DNA of 64,000 nt from assembly GCF_001433995.1 (NCBI RefSeq), contig NZ_AZCX01000001.1, forward strand, positions 186,001 to 250,000, written 5' to 3'. The notes below the pieces were generated by a model. The model saw only the letters and a program-made list of their open reading frames with translations. It did not search any database and was not told where the DNA came from. Numbering within the stretch: the stretch's first letter is position 1; each line of letters starts with the position of its first letter. Position numbers and translations under genes: made by a program. Positions 1-9,527 of the stretch are shown here, one piece after another. The DNA comes from Secundilactobacillus kimchicus JCM 15530. GTDB lineage: Bacteria > Bacillota > Bacilli > Lactobacillales > Lactobacillaceae.

Positions 1-2090
1 ACGCATTAAAAGCGACTTATGAAAAGTGGGTAATGCCCACTGATACACTAGAGGAATCGATTCGAAAGAAACTTTTTGGTCATGCGGACCGGTTGCTCTT
101 AGACGATAGCAAGTTACCGGAAGAACAGTTGAAATCACTCCTCAAATTGGCGAGTGGCGGAAAGGTGACGGTGTCGTATGCCGTTCGAGATCGTGGGAAC
201 GTTAAAACGATCACGATGATTGAACCTGCCATGGCCGCCGATAAACTGCAGGCCGCCAAAGCAACATTACGATCAACGGCCAAAAAGCAGGCGGTGCTGC
301 TCGATTATTTCATCACTCATCCAGAGCCGATTGCCCAACGTGAGCTCGAAAAAGCGTTAGCAGTGAGTTCAACCATTATCAAGACTGCTGAAAAAAATGG
401 GTGGCTCGTCAAAAAAGCGGTCGAAGTTTACCGCGACCCCCTTGCGACAGCAGTGACACCAACCCGGGCACTTACCTTAAATGAGGCTCAACAAACGGCA
501 GTTTCAGCGCTTAAAACCGCTACGAATGACCACAAAGCGGCCACCTATTTACTTGAAGGAGTAACTGGGAGTGGGAAAACCGAAGTTTACTTACAGGCGA
601 TTGATAATGCACTTCAAAACGGACAATCCGCGTTAATGCTGGTGCCTGAAATTTCGCTAACCCCCCAAATTGTGGGTCGGGTTCGAGGACGCTTTGGGCA
701 ACGTGTTGCCGTGTTGCATAGCGGGTTATCCGCTGGCGAACGATACGATGAATGGCGTCGAATTGAACGCGGAGAAGCAACCGTTGTTGTCGGGGCTAGA
801 TCCGCTATTTTCGCACCACTTGAAAATATTGGCATTATCATTATTGATGAAGAGCATGAGGCAACGTATAAACAAGAGGATAATCCACGTTACCACGCGC
901 GCGACATCGCGATTTGGCGGGGGCGCTACCATCACTGTCCCGTCGTGCTTGGTAGTGCAACCCCGTCACTTGAAAGTCGAGCCAGAGCACAAAAGGGTGT
1001 CTATCAGCAGTTATTATTGCCCCACCGAATCAACGCTTCAGCACTTCCGAAAGTCACGGTCGTTGATATGACGCAGGAACTTCAAAACCATGCTGAAAGT
1101 AATTTTTCGACGGCGCTTCTTAGTGCGCTTAAGCAACGCATGGCAAAGGGCGAGCAAAGTATTTTAATGCTAAATCGCCGTGGTTATTCGTCTTTTGTGA
1201 TGTGCCGGGACTGCGGCTTTGTGCTGAAATGTCCAAATTGCGATATATCACTGACCCTCCACATGGATACCAAAACGATGAAATGCCACTACTGTGGGCA
1301 TGAGGAACCAATCCCTAACGTTTGTCCTCAGTGTCATAGTCGTAAGATTCGATACTATGGAACGGGTACCCAAAAAGTTGAAACCGAGTTGAAGGAGGTT
1401 CTACCTGACGCTCAAGTCATTCGGATGGATGTCGATACGACCCGCCGAAAGGGCGCGCATGAGCGATTACTCAATAAGTTTGGTCGTCAAGAGGCCGATA
1501 TTTTACTGGGCACTCAAATGATTGCGAAGGGATTAGACTTTCCCAACGTCACCTTGGTGGGGGTGCTGAACGCGGATACGGGGTTGGGGTTACCGGATTT
1601 TCGGGCGAGTGAGCGAACGTTTGACCTGCTAACGCAAGTCAGCGGCCGGGCTGGTCGAGCTGATAAGCCAGGTCAAGTTTTTATTCAGACTTATAATCCA
1701 GATCACTATGCGATTCAGCTTGCTAAGGATCAAAACTACGAACGATTCTTCCTGACAGAAATGCAGATGCGACATCGCGGGCATTATCCGCCGTACTACT
1801 ATTCCGTTAAACTGACAGCAAGTTCGGGAGACGAACGGCAGGCCGCTGAAGCGATGATTAAAATCGTCCGGCAAATCAAAAAGACGTTGAGTCCAGCTGC
1901 CATTATGCTGGGGCCAACTCCTGGTGCGGTGGCTCGAGTTAACAACCGGTACTATTACCAATTAGTTATTAAATACAAACAAGAACCAGCGCTGGATCAA
2001 GCGCTATTTGAAATTCTGACTGAATATCAGTCAACTGGGCGGATGGGTTTACAAATTGCCATCGACCGAAATCCGATGAGTTTTATGTGA
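1..2090 (+). CDS. priA: Primosomal protein N' (replication restart helicase PriA), 5' end cut by window
   Basis: Superfamily 2 DNA helicase that restarts stalled replication forks by recognising fork structures and loading the primosome. The frame is open to the window edge (codons from base 3 read ALKATYEKW before the first ATG at 33), so the true N-terminal DNA-binding part lies upstream; about 695 residues are visible of a usual length near 800. Seen: Walker A GVTGSGKT (about 558-581), DEEH box (about 846), and paired zinc-binding cysteines (CRDCGF, CPNC, CHYCG, CPQC) at about 1203-1340 inserted between the helicase lobes. The helicase motif with QVSGRAGR follows at about 1636. fmt follows after 25 bases, as in most lactobacilli. 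Confidence 0.97.
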   Translation, partial: ALKATYEKWVMPTDTLEESIRKKLFGHADRLLLDDSKLPEEQLKSLLKLASGGKVTVSYAVRDRGNVKTITMIEPAMAADKLQAAKATLRSTAKKQAVLLDYFITHPEPIAQRELEKALAVSSTIIKTAEKNGWLVKKAVEVYRDPLATAVTPTRALTLNEAQQTAVSALKTATNDHKAATYLLEGVTGSGKTEVYLQAIDNALQNGQSALMLVPEISLTPQIVGRVRGRFGQRVAVLHSGLSAGERYDEWRRIERGEATVVVGARSAIFAPLENIGIIIIDEEHEATYKQEDNPRYHARDIAIWRGRYHHCPVVLGSATPSLESRARAQKGVYQQLLLPHRINASALPKVTVVDMTQELQNHAESNFSTALLSALKQRMAKGEQSILMLNRRGYSSFVMCRDCGFVLKCPNCDISLTLHMDTKTMKCHYCGHEEPIPNVCPQCHSRKIRYYGTGTQKVETELKEVLPDAQVIRMDVDTTRRKGAHERLLNKFGRQEADILLGTQMIAKGLDFPNVTLVGVLNADTGLGLPDFRASERTFDLLTQVSGRAGRADKPGQVFIQTYNPDHYAIQLAKDQNYERFFLTEMQMRHRGHYPPYYYSVKLTASSGDERQAAEAMIKIVRQIKKTLSPAAIMLGPTPGAVARVNNRYYYQLVIKYKQEPALDQALFEILTEYQSTGRMGLQIAIDRNPMSFM

Positions 2091-2115
2091 TTTTATTTTA
2101 GGAGGCTACCAATTT

Positions 2116-3063
2116 ATGACATCAATTGTATTCATGGGAACACCAGCGTTTTCAGCCCCCATTTTGGAGAGTTTATTCAAAGCAGGTTATGATATCAAAG
2201 TCGTGGTGACACAGCCAGATCGACCAGTAGGCCGCAAGCACGTTTTGACCGCATCGCCGGTTAAAAAAGTCGCCGTAGCCCACCAGGTTCCAGTTTTGCA
2301 GCCGGCGAAAATTAGTGGTAGCGATGAGATGCAACGGGTCATCGACCTTGCACCTGATTTTATTGTGACCGCTGCTTTTGGCCAGTTTTTACCGACTAAG
2401 TTATTAAATGCCGTTAAAGTTGCGGCCATCAACGTTCACGCCTCATTATTACCCAAATACCGGGGTGGGGCACCCGTTCACTACGCAGTGATGAACCATG
2501 ACGCCGAAACCGGCGTTTCCATCATCTACATGGTTAAGAAGATGGATGCTGGTGATATTATTTCCCAACAGGCTATTCCAATCGAACCGACTGATGATGT
2601 GGGGACGATGTTTGATAAACTCAGTATAGTCGGGCGCGACTTGCTCTTGGAAACGATTCCCAAAATGCTCACGGGTGAGATTAAACCGGTTGCTCAGGAT
2701 GAATCGGCTGTGACATTTTCGCCCACCATTAAACCGGAAGAAGAGCAGGTTGATTTCACCCAGTCGGCGACGCTCGTAGACGCCAAGGTCCGCGGTTTGC
2801 GGCCGTTTCCAACGTCATTCATTGTCTTGGGCGGTGTCCGTACCAAACTTTGGGAGGTTGCAGTTTTACCTGAAACGACCGCGCTGGGCCCGGGGCAAGT
2901 CGTTCGAAAAGAAAAGCACGAACTTGCCATTGCGACCGGTGATGGCGGTGTTGTGGCCTTAAAGAAGCTTCAACCAGCGGGAAAGCCCCAACTTAGTATT
3001 ACCGACTATTTAAACGGGTCGGACTTACCCTTCGAAGTTGGTGAACAGGTGGTTGATCTATGA
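2116..3063 (+). CDS. fmt: Methionyl-tRNA formyltransferase
   Basis: Transfers a formyl group from 10-formyl-THF to Met-tRNAi for translation initiation. The 315-residue length is normal. Seen: N-terminal formyltransferase fold with the hallmark HASLLPKYRGGAP (about residues 111-123, containing the catalytic region) and a C-terminal OB-like domain from about residue 205. Start ATG 2116 is preceded by AGGAGG at 2100-2105. The stop overlaps the rsmB start by four bases (ATGA), so the two are translationally coupled. Its formyl donor is supplied by Fhs, encoded near 58749 in this window. Confidence 0.97.
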   Translation: MTSIVFMGTPAFSAPILESLFKAGYDIKVVVTQPDRPVGRKHVLTASPVKKVAVAHQVPVLQPAKISGSDEMQRVIDLAPDFIVTAAFGQFLPTKLLNAVKVAAINVHASLLPKYRGGAPVHYAVMNHDAETGVSIIYMVKKMDAGDIISQQAIPIEPTDDVGTMFDKLSIVGRDLLLETIPKMLTGEIKPVAQDESAVTFSPTIKPEEEQVDFTQSATLVDAKVRGLRPFPTSFIVLGGVRTKLWEVAVLPETTALGPGQVVRKEKHELAIATGDGGVVALKKLQPAGKPQLSITDYLNGSDLPFEVGEQVVDL

Positions 3064-4406
3064 AAAAGCCAGATAATAACCCCCGATCACTTGCTGTAAC
3101 GGCGCTTGTTAAAGTGAAAGGCGGGGCCTATTCGAACCTCCAATTGAATCATTTGATTACGGAAGCGCACCTCAACTCAAACGACGTGAATCTATTGACA
3201 ACCATTGTTTATGGGGTGATTCAACACGACATGACGCTGGATTTCTGGCTGAAACCGTTTATTAAAAATCCCAAGAAAGTAGCTGATTGGGTGTTCGTTC
3301 TTTTAAAAACTGCCGTGTACCAATGGCAATATTTGGAGCGGGTACCTAAGCGGGCCATTTTTGATGAAACCATTAAAATTGCGAAGCAACGGGGGCATGA
3401 AGGAATTCGCCGATTTGTGACAGGTGTTTTGCATACGATGGATCGTAACGGGCTACCAGATGCGAGTCAACTTAAATCACCAGTTGAACGGTTGGCAATC
3501 ACGTATTCTATGCCAGAATGGCTCATTCAGACCCTGAACCAGCAGCTTGGAGAAACTAAAACCAATGCGATTTTAGCCACAATTAACCGACCGGCGAACC
3601 AATCTATTCGGGTCAATACTGCCAAGATAACCGATGATGACGCTCGGGTGGCTCTAGTTGCCGAAGGGTATGAGGTGAAGCCAAGTCTGGTTGCCGACCA
3701 TGCCTTTGTTTTAAGCGGGCGGCCCGCGAGCCATTCAAAATTGTTCAAATCTGGAGCCGTCACGATTCAAGACGAAAGCGCCATGTTGCCAGCCCAGGCC
3801 ATGGAATTTGACCCGAGTGCCATGGTGTTAGACGCTTGTGCGGCGCCTGGCGGCAAAACGGGGCAGCTGGCAGAACGAATTGATGCGCAAAAAGGTGGCA
3901 CCGTTGTGGCCCTTGATATTCACGCTCACAAGATTCGTCTTATTCAAAAAAATGCTGAGCGGTTGGGGGTCAGTTCCCGGGTTACTCCGGTAGCGCTTGA
4001 CGCTCGCAAAGTTGATGAACAGTTTGAGGATGCCACTTTTGAGGCCGTTTTAGTCGATGCACCGTGTTCAGGAATTGGCCTCATTCGCCGAAAACCAGAG
4101 ATTCGGTATGGAAAGCAACTAGCGGATAGCCAGCGTTTAGCCCAAGTGCAATTAGATATTCTCAATGCGGTTGCCAAAAAAGTTAAAATTAACGGTATAA
4201 TCACTTACAGTACCTGTACGATTTTGAATCAGGAAAACCGGGATGTCGTTGCGGCTTTCTTGGATCAGCACCCTGACTTTCAGTCGGTCCGTGTGACGAC
4301 GGCTCAAGGACTAAAACAGGATCGCGCAGCAGACTATTTAGAAATTTACCCGGATGACTATGGTTCAGATGGCTTTTTTATTAGCCAGTTTAAACGGGTT
4401 AAGTAA
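3060..4406 (+). CDS. rsmB: 16S rRNA (cytosine-967-C5)-methyltransferase RsmB
   Basis: SAM-dependent methyltransferase of the NOL1/NOP2/sun family acting on 16S rRNA. Seen: an N-terminal NusB-like RNA-binding domain (residues 1-140), SAM-binding DACAAPGGKTGQ (about 258-269), motif IV DAPCSGIG and motif VI YSTCT with the two family cysteines. Length 448 is typical. It overlaps fmt by ATGA and is followed 15 bases later by the phosphatase gene. A second, distinct family member (RsmF-like) lies at 34944. Confidence 0.96.
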   Translation: MKKPDNNPRSLAVTALVKVKGGAYSNLQLNHLITEAHLNSNDVNLLTTIVYGVIQHDMTLDFWLKPFIKNPKKVADWVFVLLKTAVYQWQYLERVPKRAIFDETIKIAKQRGHEGIRRFVTGVLHTMDRNGLPDASQLKSPVERLAITYSMPEWLIQTLNQQLGETKTNAILATINRPANQSIRVNTAKITDDDARVALVAEGYEVKPSLVADHAFVLSGRPASHSKLFKSGAVTIQDESAMLPAQAMEFDPSAMVLDACAAPGGKTGQLAERIDAQKGGTVVALDIHAHKIRLIQKNAERLGVSSRVTPVALDARKVDEQFEDATFEAVLVDAPCSGIGLIRRKPEIRYGKQLADSQRLAQVQLDILNAVAKKVKINGIITYSTCTILNQENRDVVAAFLDQHPDFQSVRVTTAQGLKQDRAADYLEIYPDDYGSDGFFISQFKRVK

Positions 4407-4421
4407 TGGGGGACCAAAAGC

Positions 4422-5168
4422 ATGCAAGTTGCATATCAAACAGCAATCGGAAAGCGACGCTCGGATAACCAAGATAACGTCGGCGTTTTCACAAATCGAG
4501 CTGGCGTCACCCTCGCCATCATCGCTGACGGAATTGGCGGTAATCAGGGCGGCGACGTCGCTTCTGATATGGCGGTTTCTCATTTTGGTCACGATTTTGA
4601 GGTTACTGATTTTACCCATTTTGACGCCGCTTCTGCTTGGCTTAAAGCGCAGGTTAACACTGAAAATGACTTGATTTATAAACAGGCACAAGAATTTGCG
4701 GATTTAAAGGGTATGGGGACAACCGTGGTGATTGCCATGGTTTTTGAAACCGAACTATTAATTGGTAACATTGGGGACAGTCGGGCCTACCTCCTACGTA
4801 AAGCAGATTTTAGCCAGTTAACTGAGGACCATTCGTTGGTCAACGAGTTAGTGAAACGGGGCGAACTGTCTAAGCAAGCAGCTAAAGTGCATCCCCAAAA
4901 AAATGTGATTACCCGATCGTTAGGTGTCGGCACCAGTGTTCAAATCGATCTGCGCTACCAAGAACTTACCGCGGGCGATCAGCTGTTGCTGTGCTCAGAT
5001 GGCTTGACCAATATGGTGAGTGATTCTGACATCATGCAGGTGTTACAACGGCCATTGCCGTTGGCAACTAAGTGTGATGAACTCATACAAATGGCCAATG
5101 CCGCTGGCGGCCTTGACAATATTTCGGTCATCATTATTGATCATGAGCCGGAGGTGAGCGACCGATGA
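4422..5168 (+). CDS. stp: PP2C-family Ser/Thr protein phosphatase (partner of PrkC)
   Basis: Metal-dependent PPM/PP2C phosphatase that reverses phosphorylation by the adjacent PASTA kinase. Seen: the PP2C metal-binding motifs RSDNQD (about residues 10-15), ADGIGGNQGGD (about 38-48), GDSRAYL and the late GLDNIS motif. Length 248 is standard. The start at ATG 4422 has a weak GGGGG-type Shine-Dalgarno. The stop overlaps the prkC start (ATGA), giving the usual phosphatase-kinase gene pair. Confidence 0.96.
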   Translation: MQVAYQTAIGKRRSDNQDNVGVFTNRAGVTLAIIADGIGGNQGGDVASDMAVSHFGHDFEVTDFTHFDAASAWLKAQVNTENDLIYKQAQEFADLKGMGTTVVIAMVFETELLIGNIGDSRAYLLRKADFSQLTEDHSLVNELVKRGELSKQAAKVHPQKNVITRSLGVGTSVQIDLRYQELTAGDQLLLCSDGLTNMVSDSDIMQVLQRPLPLATKCDELIQMANAAGGLDNISVIIIDHEPEVSDR

Positions 5169-7144
5169 AACCAAACTACACGTTAAACGGGCGGTATCGC
5201 ATTATTCGGTCACTTGGTGAAGGCGGTATGGCCAACGTTTATCTAGCTCGCGACCTGATTTTAGACCGGGACGTATCCGTTAAGCTGCTTCGCTTGGACT
5301 TGCGGGATGATCCACAGACGGTTAAACGGTTTCAGCGTGAAGCACTGGCTGCAACTGAGCTGGTTCACCCCAATATTGTGAGCGTGTACGATGTTGGGGA
5401 AGAAAATGGCATGCAGTACCTCGTGATGGAATATGTTGAGGGGATGGACCTAAAAGCCTATATCAAGCAACATTTTCCAATTCCGTATCAAGAAGTTATC
5501 AATATCATGGAACAGGTTCTATCCGCCGTTGAAGTGGCCCATGAGCATAATATTATTCATCGGGACTTGAAACCCCAAAATATTTTAATCGACCAACACG
5601 GAAATGCTAAAATTACCGATTTTGGGATTGCGGTAGCGCTGTCTGAACATACGTTGACGCAAACCAATACCGTTTTAGGGTCCGTTCACTATCTATCACC
5701 AGAACAAGCGCGTGGTGGTATGGCCACGAAACGGTCAGATATTTATTCGCTTGGGATTATTTTATATGAATTATTGACTGGCACTGTGCCATTTAAGGGT
5801 GAAACGGCTGTCTCGATTGCGATTAAGCACTTTCAATCCGAGGTACCCTCGGTCCGTGAATTTGATCCACGGATCCCACAGGCCTTAGAAAACGTGGTAT
5901 TGAAAGCCACTACAAAACGACCGGAAAATCGGTATGGCACGGTTCAAGAGATGGCAGAGGACCTTGAAACGTCGCTTTCTCCGCGTCGTGCCAGTGAACC
6001 GCGATATTCGCCAGACGCCGAAGACGATGGTGAGACCAAGGTATTGGATAAGGCCGCCCTGATGGCCCCAGAGTCCCAAGCAGAAACGGTTTCTGAGCCC
6101 GCTGACAAGTCCGGAAATAAGAAGAAAAAACGGCCAAAACGATGGTGGTTAAAATGGGTGATTGGTGCCCTAGGAGTACTGCTGGTGTTTTTAGGGATCG
6201 CATTATGGCTTGGGAGTCGGCAATCAGTCAGTGTACCTGACGTGTCAGGCATGAACCTTTCGAGTGCTCAGCAGTCAATTAAGGGCGCTAATTTGAAGGT
6301 TGGCGAGATTCAACGGCAAAATAGTTCTTCTGTGAAGAAAAATCGGGTCATCAAAACGAATCCTGAAGCTGACGAATCGGTTAAAGAAGACGCTAGCATT
6401 GATATTTTTGTGAGCAGTGGACCAAAAATGTTGACCCTTGATAACTATGTCGGCCAGTCTTATACGAAAGCCGCAGCCGAGTTGCGGGCCCAGGGCGTGA
6501 CAGTTAAAAAACAAAATCAATCCTCAAGCGACGTTCCAACTGGAACTGTGATGAGTCAAAGTCTTGAATCTGGGAGTAAGGTTGAGCCCAAGAAGACCAC
6601 GATTACCTTTACTGTTTCAGCGGGTCAAAAGTCAGTTGAATTGGCTGATCTGGTTGGCCGCACAAAATCAGATGTGCAAGCCTATGCAAGTGAGCAGTCC
6701 TTGAATGTTTCCTTTAATTACCAGTATTCTGATGAGGATAAAGACACGGTGATTGATCAGTCACCAGCAGCTGGGAGCATCGTTAAAGAAGGCACTAGTA
6801 TCACCGTTACGCTCTCACGAGGAAAACAACAAATGACGCTTGATCAGTTTAATGTGTCAGTTGAAATTCCATTCTCTTCAAAATCTAGTGAAAGTAGTTC
6901 TGAAAGCGATAGCGAGTCTGATTCAAGTAGCTCGTCCAGTGACACATTGACGAATACCATTCAGATTTATATCCGTGATAAGGACCACGACTACACGACC
7001 GTGTACAAACAGCTCACGATCGCCCAAAATGCGACCGTGACACTGCCATTTTCGGTTGCTGCAGGGAAGAGTGGTGGCTACCGTATTTTACGTGATGGTC
7101 AGGTTATTATGTCTGACAATCACGTCACTAAAAATTCACATTAA
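5165..7144 (+). CDS. prkC: Membrane Ser/Thr kinase with PASTA repeats (PrkC/PknB/StkP type)
   Basis: Receptor kinase sensing cell-wall precursors and phosphorylating division and wall-synthesis proteins. Seen: glycine loop GEGGMANVY (18-26), Lys40, HRDLKPQN with Asp134, DFG at 152-154 and an APE-like SPEQARGG segment. A basic juxtamembrane stretch (KKKKRPKR) precedes one membrane segment at about 330-352. Three PASTA repeats (about 355-555) are followed by a serine-rich linker and a C-terminal domain of about 80 residues that B. subtilis PrkC lacks. Coupled to stp by ATGA overlap. GpsB, a known partner of such kinases in Gram-positives, is encoded at 51138. Confidence 0.97.
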   Translation: MKPNYTLNGRYRIIRSLGEGGMANVYLARDLILDRDVSVKLLRLDLRDDPQTVKRFQREALAATELVHPNIVSVYDVGEENGMQYLVMEYVEGMDLKAYIKQHFPIPYQEVINIMEQVLSAVEVAHEHNIIHRDLKPQNILIDQHGNAKITDFGIAVALSEHTLTQTNTVLGSVHYLSPEQARGGMATKRSDIYSLGIILYELLTGTVPFKGETAVSIAIKHFQSEVPSVREFDPRIPQALENVVLKATTKRPENRYGTVQEMAEDLETSLSPRRASEPRYSPDAEDDGETKVLDKAALMAPESQAETVSEPADKSGNKKKKRPKRWWLKWVIGALGVLLVFLGIALWLGSRQSVSVPDVSGMNLSSAQQSIKGANLKVGEIQRQNSSSVKKNRVIKTNPEADESVKEDASIDIFVSSGPKMLTLDNYVGQSYTKAAAELRAQGVTVKKQNQSSSDVPTGTVMSQSLESGSKVEPKKTTITFTVSAGQKSVELADLVGRTKSDVQAYASEQSLNVSFNYQYSDEDKDTVIDQSPAAGSIVKEGTSITVTLSRGKQQMTLDQFNVSVEIPFSSKSSESSSESDSESDSSSSSSDTLTNTIQIYIRDKDHDYTTVYKQLTIAQNATVTLPFSVAAGKSGGYRILRDGQVIMSDNHVTKNSH

Positions 7145-7160
7145 TAGTTACTGCAATTTA

Positions 7161-7197
7161 AAACCAGTTCTTTTATAATGAAGGGGACTGGTTTTTT
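7161..7197 (+). terminator. Intrinsic terminator after prkC
   Basis: AAACCAGTTC pairs with GGACTGGTTT-type bases at 7185-7194, followed by six T. The 14-base loop contains TATAAT (7174-7179). The T tract runs to within three bases of the ATG at 7201, one reason to reject that ATG as the rsgA start. Confidence 0.75.
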
Positions 7198-7218
7198 AAT
7201 ATGGAAAGGGATGAGCAC

Positions 7219-8097
7219 TTGGCAGAAGGCCAAATTAGACAATCACTGAGTGGTTTCTACGATGTTGTCGACGACGCAGGAAACGAATACCGGACCCGGG
7301 CCCGTGGTAATTTTCGAAGTCGGAAGATTACGCCCCTTGTTGGCGATCGAGTTGAATTTAAAGAGGGGTACCTGTTAGCTGTTCTGCCGCGTCGTAACGC
7401 GCTAGTGCGACCACCAGTAGCAAATGTTGATCAGGCGATTGTGGCAAGTGCTGTCGTGTCACCCGAATTTTCAGCAAATTTATTGGATCGCCAATTATTG
7501 GCACTGGAAATTGCGGGCATTCAGCCAGTTATCTACTTTACTAAAACCGACTTGTTACCAATCGAACGCCACCAGGAATTTGAAACACTGGCGGCGAACT
7601 ATCGAAAAATTGGCTACGTGACAGTTTTACCAGATCGCGCTTTTGACGACGCCAGTTTGACGCTGATTCGTCAGCAATTGGCAGAGAAAATTAGTGTTTT
7701 TATGGGCCAGACTGGGGCGGGGAAGTCGACACTGCTGAACCACCTGGCGCCAGAGCTAAATTTGGCCACGGGGGAAATCTCCAGTGCCCTCAACCGCGGG
7801 AAGCACACGACACGACGAGTGAGTCTTTTAGCCATTGCCGATGGACTCGTTGCTGACACACCAGGATTTTCGTCCTACGAGGCATTTAACGTTGATGCTA
7901 AGGCTCTGGGGAGTTATTTCCCTGAGTTCGCGGCAGCGTCAGTTCATTGCCGTTTTCGGGGCTGTGTCCACGTTAATGAACCTGGCTGCGCGGTTAAGGC
8001 TGGCGTCGCGGATGGCACGATTATGCAAAGCCGGTACGATAATTATTTACTTCTTTACCAAGGTATCAAAAATCAAAAACCAAATTATAAGAAATGA
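7219..8097 (+). CDS. rsgA: Small ribosomal subunit biogenesis GTPase RsgA (YloQ)
   Basis: Circularly permuted GTPase that checks late 30S maturation. Seen: an N-terminal OB fold, then the permuted G motifs: G4 FTKTDL, G1 GQTGAGKST, G3 DTPGF. A C-terminal zinc knuckle (CRFRGCVHVNEPGC) follows. I choose TTG 7219 (protein begins LAEGQIRQ) because GAAAGGG at 7204-7210 sits at a proper distance, whereas the in-frame ATG at 7201 lies directly behind the terminator with no ribosome site. With TTG the protein has 292 residues. rpe follows after ten bases. Confidence 0.95.
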   Translation: MAEGQIRQSLSGFYDVVDDAGNEYRTRARGNFRSRKITPLVGDRVEFKEGYLLAVLPRRNALVRPPVANVDQAIVASAVVSPEFSANLLDRQLLALEIAGIQPVIYFTKTDLLPIERHQEFETLAANYRKIGYVTVLPDRAFDDASLTLIRQQLAEKISVFMGQTGAGKSTLLNHLAPELNLATGEISSALNRGKHTTRRVSLLAIADGLVADTPGFSSYEAFNVDAKALGSYFPEFAAASVHCRFRGCVHVNEPGCAVKAGVADGTIMQSRYDNYLLLYQGIKNQKPNYKK

Positions 8098-8107
8098 GGC
8101 CTTTTTC

Positions 8108-8758
8108 ATGAAAATTGCACCATCTATTTTGAGCGCAGATTACGTTAATTTACAAAAGGACATTGAAGTTGTCGATGCAGCTGGAGCAGAGTTCCTCCAC
8201 ATCGATGTAATGGACGGTTCGTTTGTTCCAGCAATCTCCTACGGTCCAGGTTGGGTGAAAGCAATTCGGCCGATCACTAAAATGACACTTGATGTTCACT
8301 TAATGGTTGAAAATCCAGAGCGTTACGTCGAAACCTTTGTGGCAGCCGGGGCCGATATTGTTGGGGTTCACGTTGAAGCAACCCAACACATTCACCGGGC
8401 CTTGCAATTGATTAAAAACGCGGGGGCCAAGGCTGAAGTCGTCATTAACCCTGGAACTCCTGTTGAAGCCATCAAACCTGTGTTATACATGGTTGATCAA
8501 GTCTTAGTAATGACGGTTAACCCTGGCTTTGGCGGTCAAAAATTCTTGCCCGAAACATTAAAGAAGATTACCCAGTTGGACCAATTAAAGCAAACCGAAG
8601 GATACGATTTCGATATTGAAGTTGACGGCGGGGTGAAGGATAATACCATTAAAGATTGTGCAGCAGCTGGTGCAACGGTTGCCGTTGCCGGCTCTTACGT
8701 CTTTGATGCGGCCGATCCTGCAGCAATGGTCCAAACCTTAAAGGATGCGACGAAATAA
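8108..8758 (+). CDS. rpe: Ribulose-phosphate 3-epimerase
   Basis: Interconverts ribulose-5-P and xylulose-5-P; xylulose-5-P feeds phosphoketolase in heterofermenters. A TIM-barrel protein of 216 residues starting MKIAPSILSAD. Seen: metal-binding HIDVMDG, HLMVENP, VNPGFGGQ and DGGVK motifs. The frame is open far upstream into rsgA, but ATG 8108 is the family start, and GAGG overlapping the rsgA stop (8096-8099) is its ribosome site. The rsgA-rpe-thiN order is conserved in Bacilli. The thiN start follows the stop with no gap. Confidence 0.96.
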   Translation: MKIAPSILSADYVNLQKDIEVVDAAGAEFLHIDVMDGSFVPAISYGPGWVKAIRPITKMTLDVHLMVENPERYVETFVAAGADIVGVHVEATQHIHRALQLIKNAGAKAEVVINPGTPVEAIKPVLYMVDQVLVMTVNPGFGGQKFLPETLKKITQLDQLKQTEGYDFDIEVDGGVKDNTIKDCAAAGATVAVAGSYVFDAADPAAMVQTLKDATK

Positions 8759-9406
8759 ATGACAGTTTTCAATTTATTGGTTGGCGGCCCAACTAGCGAG
8801 TGGCCAGACACATTAAAAGCTGGGACGGTTACCGGCCAATGGATTGGCGGTGACCGTGGGACGTTGCGGTTATTAGATCTTGGCATTGATCCCGTTGTTG
8901 CTATCGGAGACTTTGATTCACTTAGTCAGTCCGAGTATGAGCGGGTCAGAGCACACGTTGGTGACATTCGAGCAGCTGTCCCTGAAAAGGACGAGACTGA
9001 CACGGAACTTGCGGTTACCGTCGCATTTCGCGACTATCATGCCACTCAGTTGAACATTTATGGTGCAACGGGCGGACGTCTCGACCATTTGTTGGCAAAC
9101 TTGTGGTTGGTTTTAAAACCGCGGTATCGCCAACACGCCCATCAGATTCGATTTATCGATCGGCAAAATACGGTGACCTTCTACTTGCCAGGAAACCATG
9201 AGATTCAAAAAGAACCCGACAAAAAGTATTTGGCATTCGTGCCACTTGAAGCGGTTGCCAATTTAACCTTACCGGACGAAAAATACCAGTTAGATCATGA
9301 AATGGTGCCGTATCCGATTTCCTATGCTAGTAATGAGTTTATGGGGTCAAGTGGCCATTTTAGTTTCACATCGGGGCTCTTGGCAGTGATTCAGAGCAAA
9401 GACTAG
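8759..9406 (+). CDS. thiN: Thiamine pyrophosphokinase
   Basis: Transfers pyrophosphate from ATP to thiamine to form the TPP cofactor, which phosphoketolase requires. 215 residues. Seen: catalytic-domain motifs GDFDSLS (about 54-60) and PEKDETDTE (about 79-87), then GATGGRLDH. The C-terminal small beta domain binds thiamine. It starts at ATG 8759 immediately after the rpe stop, so it depends on coupling with rpe. Last gene of the operon, followed by a strong hairpin. Confidence 0.94.
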   Translation: MTVFNLLVGGPTSEWPDTLKAGTVTGQWIGGDRGTLRLLDLGIDPVVAIGDFDSLSQSEYERVRAHVGDIRAAVPEKDETDTELAVTVAFRDYHATQLNIYGATGGRLDHLLANLWLVLKPRYRQHAHQIRFIDRQNTVTFYLPGNHEIQKEPDKKYLAFVPLEAVANLTLPDEKYQLDHEMVPYPISYASNEFMGSSGHFSFTSGLLAVIQSKD

Positions 9407-9422
9407 ACGTTAAACCAATCAA

Positions 9423-9462
9423 AAAGGGAGGTGGACTTGGATTTCCAAGTTCACCTCCCTTT
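9423..9462 (+). terminator. Long hairpin after thiN
   Basis: AAAGGGAGGTGGACTTGG pairs with CCAAGTTCACCTCCCTTT across a short loop (one G-T pair). The T tract is short on the plus strand, but A residues before it would give a T tract for minus-strand transcripts. It lies between convergent thiN and rpmB. Confidence 0.7.
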
Positions 9463-9487
9463 AAATGTAAAGCCGGGTTTAGGGAAC

Positions 9488-9513
9488 AAAAAAAGCCAGG
9501 CGGCTGCCTGACT
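9488..9513 (-). terminator. rpmB terminator
   Basis: On the minus strand AGTCAGGC / AGCC / GCCTGGCT is followed by seven T (complement of A 9488-9494): a compact intrinsic terminator 15 bases after the rpmB stop. Confidence 0.85.
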
Positions 9514-9527
9514 CTCATATGCAGTAA

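Noticed and set aside
614-935. Frames of 69-86 codons opposite priA
   Set aside because: No ribosome sites, and they lie opposite a strongly conserved helicase core.
7835-8107. Upstream extension of rpe inside rsgA
   Set aside because: The family start MKIAPSILSAD is at 8108 with its own ribosome site.
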